Made by a program: the position numbers and the translations under genes | Notes under the pieces: model-generated | Seen by the model: only the letters and a program-made list of their open reading frames with translations | What the model was told of the DNA's origin: nothing | The model's database searches: none | DNA from: Gluconobacter roseus NBRC 3990 | GTDB taxonomy: Bacteria; Pseudomonadota; Alphaproteobacteria; Acetobacterales; Acetobacteraceae | DNA: 64,000 nt | Assembly (NCBI RefSeq): GCF_006538885.1 | Contig: NZ_BJLY01000003.1 | Coordinates: 1-64,000 of the forward strand | Direction of reading: 5' to 3' | Shown: positions 44,067 through 52,420 of the stretch, piece after piece | Layout: each line of letters starts with the position of its first letter | Numbering within the stretch: position 1 is the first letter of the stretch

Positions 44067-44544
44067 ATAGAAGTTTTTAAAATGCATTTATATATAATTT
44101 TTTATATAATAAAAAAATTAAACTACGTGATTAATATATATATTAATTTTATATAATCATTTTTAACAGTAGTTTATTTATATCTTAGCGACGATTTAAA
44201 ATTTGAATGATTTATATTTTTAAAAGTCAATATAATGTCTTTATTCCACAGTTATGGAAATATCTATTTTAATTTTCTGTAGTTTTAATCAACAATATTT
44301 TTTAAATTTATACTTTTATGTATTCCAAATTTATAAATAATGTTAGTGATTTATTTCTAATTTGTTGATTTAGATTTTATGTATCAAGAACCAAGGTTAT
44401 TCCCAATCAAATCATAACTGAATCTGTTATCCAAATACCAACACTCAGAAATCACACTTGTCTGCGGAACAACAATTGTGGGATAGATATTTAAATGAGT
44501 AAGATCGGTCTTGATTAAATCTTTTATGAAATGGATATGCCGGA
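44067..44544. other. extremely AT-rich intergenic spacer
   Basis: These 478 bases are mostly A and T (some 60-base lines have only about five G or C) in a genome otherwise near 60% GC. No gene is supported. The composition is like that of recently acquired DNA or a binding platform for xenogeneic silencers. It presumably contains the promoter of the downstream glycosyltransferase. Confidence 0.85.
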
Positions 44545-47058
44545 ATGTCTGAGTCATTAGTAACTCCATCGTCCTCAGTTCAGTTCATTGGCCATTTTGA
44601 TGAATTAAAAGATGGTTCTGTTCAGGGTTGGGCGACGTGTAACTCAGCAAACTTCTCTCCTGTAAAAATCCATATCATCGTTGATGGACAAGAGGTGGGT
44701 GTTGCGACTGCCGATTTACCACGTAAAGATGTACAGGCTGCTTTATCGCTGCCAACATCTAACGTGGGATTTCTCTTTAATATTCCCTCAAGCTATTTTG
44801 ATGGTGAAAAGCATACACTTTCCTTGCGGTTAGATGACCGTTCAGCCTTGGTGCTTTCACCCGATGGTGTGACCTCTGTCGTCTTTTCAGGCCGTCTCAA
44901 GCCTTCCTATAAAAGCCATGTCGACGGAGTGAAACAAGGCGCTCTACGTGGCTGGGTACTTCGCAAACTCAGGGACACCGAAGAGACTGGTGGGGTAGTA
45001 CTTTCCATTATTGTTGATGGCGTCCGTATCGGACAGACTCGCGCGGACCGTTATCGTGGTGATGTCGCTGCAGTTTTGGGATGTGATCCCAATTGCGGCT
45101 TTGAGTTTCCAATTCCACAAATGTTAAGAGGAAGTAGCCAGCATACAATCAAAGTGCTGGCGCAGCCGGATAATACGGAACTGGATGGCTGTCCTATAGT
45201 AACTTCGTTTGCTGATGATGCGTTTGAAAGTCGGATCATCGATGTTACAGACGAACTCGATGAAATTTACAGGCGCATGGCAAAGCTGCGTCAAGAACTT
45301 CGTGATCTTGTTCCCAAGCGTCCGTATACGCTAGGCGACTATGATCGCTGGGCACGCAAATACTATACCCTTCTTGGAAAACGCGTCGCCGAACAAAGGG
45401 GACGTGATGAAAAGAAGAAGAGCACATTCGAGCCGCTCGTCTCAATTCTTTGCCCGGTCTATCGCCCTCTTGAAAGCGACTTCAAAGCAGCCGTCCAGTC
45501 AGTTCTCGATCAGACCTATCAGAACTGGGAACTCATTCTCGTTGATGACGCCGGTAAAAGTCAGGAAACAACAGAAATCATCAAGGATTTCGCTAAGAAC
45601 GATCCGCGGGTCAAATGCATTACCTTAAAAAAGAATGTGGGTATTGCAGATGCTACAAACGTAGCAATGGATGCTGCCAAAGGGCAATACGTTGCTTTCT
45701 TTGATCATGATGACTTGCTGGTGGATGTTGCTATTGAAGTCATGGTTCGTGCAGCTCATGAAACCGGCGCAAAGCTGCTTTATTCGGACGAGGATAAAAT
45801 CGATCAGGCCGGATATTATCTGGAGCCCAATCTCAAACCTGATTTTAACTACCGTTATCTCCTTGGTTGCAATTACATATGCCATTTAACCATGGTCGAA
45901 ACTGTAACAATGCGGCAAATCGGGCATCTCAGCTCTGATTATAACGGAGCGCAGGACCATGACTTCGTCCTAAAAGCAACGGAAATTCTTGACCCGTCAG
46001 AAATCTTTCACGTGCCAGAAATTCTTTATCATTGGCGCAAAACTCCTAATTCCACAGCCGTTGATGTAAGCCAGAAAACTTACGCTATTGATGCAGGCGT
46101 AAAATGTGTGGCCGACCATCTCAAGCGTCGTAAAGTCGCCTCCAAGGTTTCGTCCATCCGTGGGCTAACACTTTATGGTGTGGACTGGACGTCGCGGACG
46201 CAGCCTTCTGTAAGTATCATCATTCCCTTCAAAGATCAGGTCGACACGACTCTAACCTGCGTAGAGAAAATTCGCGAAAATACAGAATACAAGAATTACA
46301 ATATTGTTCTGATTGACAACTGGTCAGTACGTGACGAGACACTGGATTTTATCAAAAAAATTCAAAAACATGAAAATGTTTCCGTTATTACGGTAGAAGA
46401 GCCATTTAATTTTTCTCGTCTCAACAATATTGCTGTTGATCAGACCACATCTGATTTCATTATGTTTATGAATAATGATGTCTTTATTGAAGATCCAAAG
46501 TGGTTACATCGTATGGTGGGAGAAGCGCAGGCATTTAAGGACGTAGGAGCCGTTGGTGCCAAGCTTCTTTATCCAAACGATACAATTCAGCATGCTGGTG
46601 TTGTTGTTGGTCCGGCCGGTGTAGCAGCCCACGTACATCGAGGGGACCCGCTTTCAGAATATGGTTATATCGGTCGCACCATGCTGTCACATGAAGTAAC
46701 TGCTGTTACGGCAGCGCTCATGCTGGTCAAACGGAGTGTCTTTGAGGAAGTGGGCGGCTTCGATGAAGAAGCTCTCAAAGTTGCCTTTAATGACGTCGAC
46801 CTGTGTTTGAAAATTCGTCGGGCCGGATATCGGATTATCTTCAGTGCCGAAACAATTGCCTATCATCACGAAAGTCTGTCTCGTGGTACGGATGACAAAC
46901 CTGAACATGAAACCCGCTTTTTCCTAGAAACCCAGACCATGCTGGAACGCTGGAGTTCTGACCCGCTATTTGAGCGTGATCCCTCTTATCCGCGCTATTT
47001 TACCGTCGACCAGCAAACTTTCTTTAATCTGGTCGATCCGGAAGACCTTGGGGTGTAA
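44545..47058 (+). CDS. two-domain GT2 glycosyltransferase with N-terminal beta-sandwich repeats
   Basis: An 837-residue protein. Residues about 10-110 and 120-225 are two copies of a beta-sandwich unit with the pattern GxxxGWA/V, then IIVDGxxxG, AD-x-xR-x-DV and GF. Residues about 290-510 are a first GT2 domain (ILCPVYRPLESDFKAAVQS, LVDDAGKS, FFDHDDLL), and residues 545-800 a second (VSIIIPFKDQVDTTLTCVE, FMNNDVFIEDPKWL, FNDVDLC). Such proteins build O-antigen or related surface glycans. The coding sequence is much richer in A and T than its neighbours, with different codon choice, suggesting transfer. A terminator hairpin follows. Confidence 0.85.
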   Translation: MSESLVTPSSSVQFIGHFDELKDGSVQGWATCNSANFSPVKIHIIVDGQEVGVATADLPRKDVQAALSLPTSNVGFLFNIPSSYFDGEKHTLSLRLDDRSALVLSPDGVTSVVFSGRLKPSYKSHVDGVKQGALRGWVLRKLRDTEETGGVVLSIIVDGVRIGQTRADRYRGDVAAVLGCDPNCGFEFPIPQMLRGSSQHTIKVLAQPDNTELDGCPIVTSFADDAFESRIIDVTDELDEIYRRMAKLRQELRDLVPKRPYTLGDYDRWARKYYTLLGKRVAEQRGRDEKKKSTFEPLVSILCPVYRPLESDFKAAVQSVLDQTYQNWELILVDDAGKSQETTEIIKDFAKNDPRVKCITLKKNVGIADATNVAMDAAKGQYVAFFDHDDLLVDVAIEVMVRAAHETGAKLLYSDEDKIDQAGYYLEPNLKPDFNYRYLLGCNYICHLTMVETVTMRQIGHLSSDYNGAQDHDFVLKATEILDPSEIFHVPEILYHWRKTPNSTAVDVSQKTYAIDAGVKCVADHLKRRKVASKVSSIRGLTLYGVDWTSRTQPSVSIIIPFKDQVDTTLTCVEKIRENTEYKNYNIVLIDNWSVRDETLDFIKKIQKHENVSVITVEEPFNFSRLNNIAVDQTTSDFIMFMNNDVFIEDPKWLHRMVGEAQAFKDVGAVGAKLLYPNDTIQHAGVVVGPAGVAAHVHRGDPLSEYGYIGRTMLSHEVTAVTAALMLVKRSVFEEVGGFDEEALKVAFNDVDLCLKIRRAGYRIIFSAETIAYHHESLSRGTDDKPEHETRFFLETQTMLERWSSDPLFERDPSYPRYFTVDQQTFFNLVDPEDLGV

Positions 47059-47076
47059 TTCCCTGAAATTGTGCCT

Positions 47077-47124
47077 GCGTTGAAGAAATTTTTTGCGCAG
47101 AAAATGACTTCTTCAACGCTTTTA
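47077..47124 (+). terminator. terminator between the two island glycosyltransferases
   Basis: GCGTTGAAGAA (47077-47087) and TTCTTCAACGC (47109-47119) form a perfect 11-bp stem with a 21-base loop, followed by TTTT. It ends 18 bases after the first gene's stop, so the second gene may have its own promoter in the remaining AT-rich gap. Confidence 0.75.
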
Positions 47125-47161
47125 AATTTAGATTTCAAATGCTTGGAAAGATCCACTTTAG

Positions 47162-48331
47162 ATGAATAGCTCCCAGCAGGAAAAGGCTATGATGGGAACT
47201 GCCAAAAAGGCTCCCAATGAATCTTATTCAATAGATCATGTCCGGACAGTAGATGGTCGGATTGCGATTGCAGGCTGGTTTCTGGATAGTGCCAACTTTG
47301 AAACGCTACGGGTTGTCTGTGGTGACAGGACACTGCATGTCGCACAGGCAGGGGAATGGCATCAGCCTAGCTTGGATGTTGCCGCTTTGATTAACCCTCA
47401 CTGTAATAATGTGCGCTTCAATATTGGATTTCCATTTCCGAACAACTTATCCCTCGCACTTATTGAGGCTATGGAACTGTCTTTCGAAAAGGATGGCAGT
47501 GCCTTGAGGTTGGGACTTGCATCCAGCAAAAATAACGGAGCAGCTGACCTTATTAATAAGCCTTTGTGTGACATTCGGCTTGGCATCGGGATTCCTACCT
47601 ATAATCGCTCAGCCTTGGTAAAGGAAACTGTGCGGCGGGTGCAGGAACTCACGCATTTCGATCCCGTAATTTTTGTTTCCAATGATGGATCGAGCGATGA
47701 TACTGCCGACGTTCTTGGAAAAATTGAAAATATACATGTTCTTAACGCACCAAATGCTGGTATTGCTTGGAACAAGAACCGTTTGCTCTTTCATCTGCAC
47801 GAGGTTGAAAAATGCGACATTATCCTATTGCTGGAAGATGATGCGCAGCCTGTTGTCGAAGGGTGGAATATTGACTGGATGCTGGCCTGCCTCAGATTTG
47901 GCCATGTAAACTTTGCACCTTCTTGGTTTCCAGGATTGGGAAGGGGGAACGGTTCCTGGCATAATCCCTATCGCAGCACTGTCCTGACAGCACAGTGCTC
48001 TGGCTTTAGTCGGGAAGCCCTGTCATACGTTGGCTATATCGACACACGGTTCGGTCGTTATGGGCATGAACATGTCGAGCATACGTTACGTCTGATTCGA
48101 ATGGGATATGGCGGTCTGCCGAAAGCAGACAGGGCCTCTGCAACATTTTTCTTGCTTGGAGAGGGACTACAGGTCATGGACTCTGTTTCAAATTTTTCTC
48201 AACAGTATGTGGATGAAAACACTAAGATTTTTAAGACGATCCAAGATGAATGTGCTTATCGTTCTGCCTGGCGTGACGATGACCAAATCCAGCGTCTTCG
48301 TGACGAAATGAGACGGGTCAGCCGCCAGTAA
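47162..48331 (+). CDS. GT2 family glycosyltransferase of the AT-rich island
   Basis: A 389-residue protein. Residues 20-120 look like a degenerate copy of the beta-sandwich unit in the upstream gene (GRIAIAGWFLDS near residue 36). Residues 140-370 are a GT2 domain with GIGIPTYNRSALVKETVR, SNDGSSDDTAD and LLLEDDAQPV, the last giving the metal-binding acidic cluster. Codon usage and composition are AT-rich, like the upstream gene. Its likely role is addition of a sugar to a surface glycan. A hairpin follows 11 bases after the stop. Confidence 0.85.
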   Translation: MNSSQQEKAMMGTAKKAPNESYSIDHVRTVDGRIAIAGWFLDSANFETLRVVCGDRTLHVAQAGEWHQPSLDVAALINPHCNNVRFNIGFPFPNNLSLALIEAMELSFEKDGSALRLGLASSKNNGAADLINKPLCDIRLGIGIPTYNRSALVKETVRRVQELTHFDPVIFVSNDGSSDDTADVLGKIENIHVLNAPNAGIAWNKNRLLFHLHEVEKCDIILLLEDDAQPVVEGWNIDWMLACLRFGHVNFAPSWFPGLGRGNGSWHNPYRSTVLTAQCSGFSREALSYVGYIDTRFGRYGHEHVEHTLRLIRMGYGGLPKADRASATFFLLGEGLQVMDSVSNFSQQYVDENTKIFKTIQDECAYRSAWRDDDQIQRLRDEMRRVSRQ

Positions 48332-48342
48332 CCTCAGTCAAT

Positions 48343-48375
48343 TTCCTACCGCAAGCTCCAAGTTCGGGGTAGGAA
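48343..48375 (+). terminator. hairpin after the island glycosyltransferase
   Basis: TTCCTACC (48343-48350) and GGTAGGAA (48368-48375) pair across a 17-base loop. No T run follows, so efficiency is unclear. Confidence 0.4.
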
Positions 48376-48616
48376 GGCAGACTTCTGTCTTATGACAGCA
48401 AGTATTCGCCAGCCATGTTTCTTGTAAATGCAAAGGACATGGCAATCAAAGTTCGTAGTTTAAGGCAGAGATCTTTCTGAAAATTTGGCAATCAAAACAG
48501 CATAAATATAAACGATGCAATCGCATCCAAATCACCTTCAAGCGCTGGCGATGTGTTGTAATCCGCTAAGGGATATGGCCATCCCGTCTTTTTGCTACTA
48601 TCCATAGGAAATACCG

Positions 48617-48692
48617 TGGTGGAGCTGAGGGGAATCGAACCCCTGACCTCCTCATTGCGAACGAGGCGCTCTCCCATCTGAGCTACAGCCCC
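48617..48692 (-). tRNA. tRNA-Ala (anticodon CGC)
   Basis: On the minus strand a full cloverleaf with encoded CCA: acceptor GGGGCTG/CAGCTCC (one G-T pair), D arm GCTC/GAGC, anticodon arm CCTCG/TGAGG (one wobble) with loop TTCGCAA and anticodon CGC, and T arm AGGGG-TTCGATT-CCCCT. It reads GCG. Its 3' end faces the AT-rich island. Confidence 0.95.
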
Positions 48693-48834
48693 ACGGTGTC
48701 ACAATAGTTCTCCTCTTCGACCAGCCTGTCAAGCAGCCCTGCACCCAGGGCGTTGTTCTGTGCTAATGCTGTGGCTACAAGCATTTTCCAACCGGCCTTT
48801 CGGCTGCCCTTCCGACATTCGATGAGGTTTTTAC

Positions 48835-49140
48835 ATGGTTGCCCTGCATGCCATTATCCTGATGTTGATCCAGGCTTTTGTGTGGATTCTGCTGGCATAT
48901 TGCATCCTGTCGATGCTGCTGGGTTTCGGGATTCTGGATATCCGCAACCGCTTCTTCTATTCCGTTTTCAATACGCTTGCCCGGATCGTCGAACCCGTGA
49001 TGACCCCGATCCGCAATATCCTGCCCAACACGGGTGGCATGGATTTTGCCCCGATGGTCGTCCTGCTTCTGATCCAGTTTCTGGTTTATCCGGCCGTCAA
49101 TCGAATCTTCTTCATGCTTGCAGCACCCCACAACTTCTGA
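48835..49140 (+). CDS. YggT family membrane protein
   Basis: A 101-residue inner-membrane protein with two hydrophobic helices (residues 8-30 and 72-95) separated by a loop containing RNRFFYSVFNTLARIVEPVMTPIR, the YggT signature with PxxxxIR. YggT proteins have been linked to cell envelope, osmotic tolerance and, in chloroplast relatives (CCB3), heme attachment; the bacterial mechanism is unclear. It is divergent from tRNA-Ala and convergent with the small gene at 49150. Confidence 0.9.
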   Translation: MVALHAIILMLIQAFVWILLAYCILSMLLGFGILDIRNRFFYSVFNTLARIVEPVMTPIRNILPNTGGMDFAPMVVLLLIQFLVYPAVNRIFFMLAAPHNF

Positions 49141-49149
49141 AGCGACCAT

Positions 49150-49359
49150 CTATCTGAGGGCGCGCCAGACTTCTTCCAGCGCGTCCACAAGAACAGTGCC
49201 TGCCGCATGGTGCTGTGTTCCATCCGGGCGCTGCATCCAGACGGACCAGCCTTCCCCTTTCTGACGCTCCATCCGCACGGCCCAGTCCTCCGGAAGGCGG
49301 GAGAAAACCCGCTCCATCCGGACCTCAGGCGTCAGTGGCTTTGCGTAATTGTGCCCCAT
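49150..49359 (-). CDS. small protein of unknown function downstream of tldD
   Basis: A 69-residue soluble protein with no family I recognise. It starts MGHNYAKPLTPEVRMERVF and contains the strand-like WSVWMQRPDGTQHH, then a C-terminal helix DALEEVWRALR. AGAGGAAAGG upstream of the ATG at 49359 is a strong ribosome-binding site, which supports translation. It follows tldD by 34 bases on the same strand. Confidence 0.65.
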   Translation of the reverse strand: MGHNYAKPLTPEVRMERVFSRLPEDWAVRMERQKGEGWSVWMQRPDGTQHHAAGTVLVDALEEVWRALR

Positions 49360-49393
49360 TGCCGATAACCTTTCCTCTAAGTTATCCGGGATC

Positions 49394-50857
49394 TCAGCCC
49401 GTCCCGCCCACGGTCAGACCCGAAATCTTCAACGTCGGCTGCCCGACACCAACCGGCACGCCCTGACCAGCCTTGCCACAGGTCCCAATCCCCGGATCAA
49501 GCGCCACATCCGAACCAATCATGGAAATCTGGTTCATGGCGTCCGCTCCGTTTCCGATCAGGGTGGCGCCTTTCACTGGGCGGACAATCTTTCCATCTTC
49601 CACCAGATAGGCCTCTGACGCCGCGAACACGAATTTGCCAGACGTGATATCGACCTGTCCCCCGCCAAAGTTCACAGCATAAAGCCCGCGCTTCATGGAG
49701 CGGATCATGTCTTCCGTCGTGGCACTGCCTTCCAGCATCAGCGTATTGGTCATGCGCGGCATAGGAGCGTGGGCATAGGATTCCCGACGTCCATTCCCGG
49801 TCGAATGCGTCCCCATCAGGCGGGCATTCAACCGATCCTGAAGATAGCCGGCCAGGATCCCGTCTTCGATGAGAACCGTCCGGGACGTCGGCGTCCCTTC
49901 ATCATCAATGCTCAGCGAACCACGACGCTCTGGCAATGTCCCGTCATCGATGACCGTTACACCCGGAGACGCCACCCGCTTGCCGATCATCCCGGAAAAA
50001 GACGAAGTGCCCTTGCGATTGAAGTCGCCTTCCAGACCATGCCCTACGGCCTCATGCAGCAGAATACCAGGCCACCCCGGACCAAGAACCACATCCATTT
50101 CGCCCGCAGGTGCAGGCGCGGCCTCCAATGTGATCAGGGCCTGCTTCAGGGACTTTTCCACCGCCTCACGCCACGTTTCCGGAGCCAGAAGCCGGTCCAG
50201 TTCATAACGTCCACCAAGGCCGCAGCTTCCGCTTTCCCGCTGCCCGTCCTTCTCCACAACGACCGACACATTCATGCGCACCAGAGGCCGCAGATCCGCA
50301 ACATCGCCGCCTGAATCCGCACGTCGCATGATCTGCACGGCCTGCCATTCGGAACTAAGCACGGCACTGACCTGAACCACCCGAGAATCCAGACCGCGGG
50401 CATAAGCGTCGATCTCGCTCAGAACAGCCGCGCGCGCTGCAAAGTCCGTGCCTTCAAGCGGACGGGAATCGCCATAAAGCCGCTGGTTCGTCGCCTGCGG
50501 CCCCGGCGCCATGATGCCGCTGCGCCCCTGCCGCACGGCACCAACCGTACTGACGGCACGTTCCAGAGCATCCCGGCTGATATCATCCGCATGCGCAAAA
50601 GCCGTTTCCGTCCCCAGAACAGCACGCAGTCCAAACCCCGAGGACGTGTTGAAACTGGCCGACCGGATCGTCCCGTCATCCAGACTGATGCTTTCGTTCT
50701 CCCGGTATTCCAGGAATAGTTCACCATCATCCACACCATTGAGCCCGCGATTGACGAGCGCTTTTGCATCATCGCGGGTCAGCTTTGAATCGGGTCGCCC
50801 GAAAAACAGAGCATCGGTCGTCGCAAGAGCGCCCAGAGCATCAGCAGCAACAGACAT
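49394..50857 (-). CDS. tldD: metalloprotease TldD
   Basis: A 487-residue TldD/PmbA family protein. TldD pairs with TldE (PmbA) to form a zinc protease that degrades unfolded peptides and matures certain peptide antibiotics. The zinc-binding HExxxH is seen as LLHEAVGHGLEGDF near residue 260, and the TldD-type GTPTSRTVLIEDG block follows. The partner pmbA is not in the window. It lies 77 bases after the aminotransferase gene on the same strand. Confidence 0.93.
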   Translation of the reverse strand: MSVAADALGALATTDALFFGRPDSKLTRDDAKALVNRGLNGVDDGELFLEYRENESISLDDGTIRSASFNTSSGFGLRAVLGTETAFAHADDISRDALERAVSTVGAVRQGRSGIMAPGPQATNQRLYGDSRPLEGTDFAARAAVLSEIDAYARGLDSRVVQVSAVLSSEWQAVQIMRRADSGGDVADLRPLVRMNVSVVVEKDGQRESGSCGLGGRYELDRLLAPETWREAVEKSLKQALITLEAAPAPAGEMDVVLGPGWPGILLHEAVGHGLEGDFNRKGTSSFSGMIGKRVASPGVTVIDDGTLPERRGSLSIDDEGTPTSRTVLIEDGILAGYLQDRLNARLMGTHSTGNGRRESYAHAPMPRMTNTLMLEGSATTEDMIRSMKRGLYAVNFGGGQVDITSGKFVFAASEAYLVEDGKIVRPVKGATLIGNGADAMNQISMIGSDVALDPGIGTCGKAGQGVPVGVGQPTLKISGLTVGGTG

Positions 50858-50934
50858 GGAAAATCTCCAGACAGAACAGACCGGCTTTCCCGGCAGACAG
50901 ATTGAACAAGAAATGGCTCACAGCGCAGGACTTT

Positions 50935-52098
50935 TTAAGAAAGGGCCTTTTCCAGCCGTTTCAAGGCCTCGCGCAGGATCTCGGGCTTTTTGCAGAAGGC
51001 AAACCGGATCAGATTCTGCGGAGGCGTCTCTCCATCCGGATCATAGAAGGCTGAAACGGGGATCGTCGCCACACCTGCATGCTCAATCAGCCAGCGGGCA
51101 AATTCGACATCTCCCCGGCCCTGCGCATGCCGCGAAATATCCGCCACGATGAAATAGCTGCCATCCGCAGGGAGTGTCTCAAAGCCCAGCCGCTCCAGCC
51201 CATCCCGGAGCAGATCGCGCTGCGTCTCCATCTGAGCCGAGAGCGCCTGATAATAGCTGTCATCCTTGTTCAGACCATAAGCCACGGCCCGCTGAAGGTT
51301 CGGCGCAGTCGCGAACACCAGAACCTGATGCGCCTTCGCCACCACGGATGCCAGCGCCGCCGGTGCCGTCACATAGCCGACTTTCCATCCCGTCAGGGAG
51401 AAGCTCTTGCCTGCACTTCCGATCCGCATGCAGCGCTCACGCATCCCCGGCAGCGTCATCAATGGCACGTGTTTCACGTGAAACGTCAGATGCTCATAAA
51501 CTTCATCACAGATCGCATAGACATCATGTTCCCGCACCAGATCCGCAATCAGCTCCAGTTCTTCGCGAACGAAAACCTTTCCCGAGGGGTTCATCGGCGA
51601 GTTGAGCATGATCGCCTTGGTCTTCGGACCGAACGCTGCCCGCAGTTCCGCCTCCGGCAGAGACCAGTGCGGCGGCGCAAGCCTGACGCAGCGCGGCACC
51701 GCCCCCAGCAGCTTCAGCGCCGGCAGATAGGTGTCATAAAGTGGCTCGATCACCACCACTTCGTCACCCGGCTCCACGACCGCCATCAGACACGCTGCGA
51801 GAGCTTCCGTCGCACCGGACGTCACGACAACTTCCGTCGCAGGATCAACATCCAGACCATAGAAACGACGATTGGATGCTGCCACAGCTTCACGCAGTTC
51901 CGGCAGTCCGGTCAGCGGCGCATACTGGTTCCGCCCGTCCTGCAACGCCTCGGCCGCAACCTGAATGATATCCTGCGGTCCCTCGGTATCCGGAAAACCC
52001 TGCCCGAGATTGATCGCTCCATGCTTCACGGCCAGCTGTGACATGATCGTGAAGATGGTTGTTGGAAGACCTGCAAGATATTGGTTCGGCGTTTTCAT
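50935..52098 (-). CDS. class I/II PLP-dependent aminotransferase
   Basis: A 387-residue fold type I aminotransferase. It has NLGQGFPDTEGP near residue 30, the cofactor ring-stacking tyrosine region EPLYDTYLP, the NSPMNPSGKVF block, and the PLP-binding lysine in GSAGKSFSLTGWKVG. This combination is typical of the kynurenine/methionine aminotransferase group (YbdL-like), so methionine or aromatic keto acids are likely substrates; not certain. A perfect ParB site lies in the coding sequence, read as TFHVKH. The gene is upstream of tldD. Confidence 0.88.
   Translation of the reverse strand: MKTPNQYLAGLPTTIFTIMSQLAVKHGAINLGQGFPDTEGPQDIIQVAAEALQDGRNQYAPLTGLPELREAVAASNRRFYGLDVDPATEVVVTSGATEALAACLMAVVEPGDEVVVIEPLYDTYLPALKLLGAVPRCVRLAPPHWSLPEAELRAAFGPKTKAIMLNSPMNPSGKVFVREELELIADLVREHDVYAICDEVYEHLTFHVKHVPLMTLPGMRERCMRIGSAGKSFSLTGWKVGYVTAPAALASVVAKAHQVLVFATAPNLQRAVAYGLNKDDSYYQALSAQMETQRDLLRDGLERLGFETLPADGSYFIVADISRHAQGRGDVEFARWLIEHAGVATIPVSAFYDPDGETPPQNLIRFAFCKKPEILREALKRLEKALS
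51471..51484. other. parS site (ParB-binding palindrome)
   Basis: GTTTCACGTGAAAC is a perfect 14-bp palindrome identical to the core of the widely conserved chromosomal parS. It lies inside the aminotransferase gene, encoding a FHVKH segment. Confidence 0.85.
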
Positions 52099-52420
52099 TG
52101 ATGATTCCCAGAACTGATTTCCACCACATCCGACAAGGCAGAAAGCGCGCTACCATCGCAGGCCAGAACAACGCTGCAAAGCCTTGCCCTTCTCCGCGAC
52201 TGCGATATTCACGGCAAACTGTGTCCTGAGCAGCCCTGTCATGGGCTCTGTTTCACAATCCCCGCCCCCTACGATTGCCGAACCTGCCAGTAAAACCCGG
52301 TTCGGCTTCGTAAGATTCCGTCGTAAATCCGCGAAAATGCGTAATTTCCCGTACTCGACAGACGGGCATTTGTCGCTTAATCGTTTTGCAGCCGTTTACA
52401 CGATGCAAGGCGACAGATCG
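52099..52420. other. divergent intergenic region upstream of glnA
   Basis: These 322 bases contain no convincing gene; no glnB is present although glnB often precedes glnA. The promoters of the aminotransferase and glnA must be here. I see a possible start region at 52380-52402, but no clear sigma-54 (GG-N10-GC) element that I trust. Confidence 0.6.

Noticed and set aside
44384-44569. 61-codon minus-strand frame in the AT-rich spacer
   Set aside because: It overlaps the start of the real glycosyltransferase gene, has no ribosome-binding site and no recognisable domain.
46005-46020. TTTCACGTG half match to parS in the island glycosyltransferase gene
   Set aside because: Only one half of the palindrome is present; the other half diverges at several positions.
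48492-48677. 61-codon frame starting in tRNA-Ala
   Set aside because: The first residues are the translation of the tRNA itself.
48617-48692. tRNA-Ala as an attachment site of an integrative element
   Set aside because: No integrase gene and no repeat of the tRNA 3' end was found at the other side of the AT-rich island.
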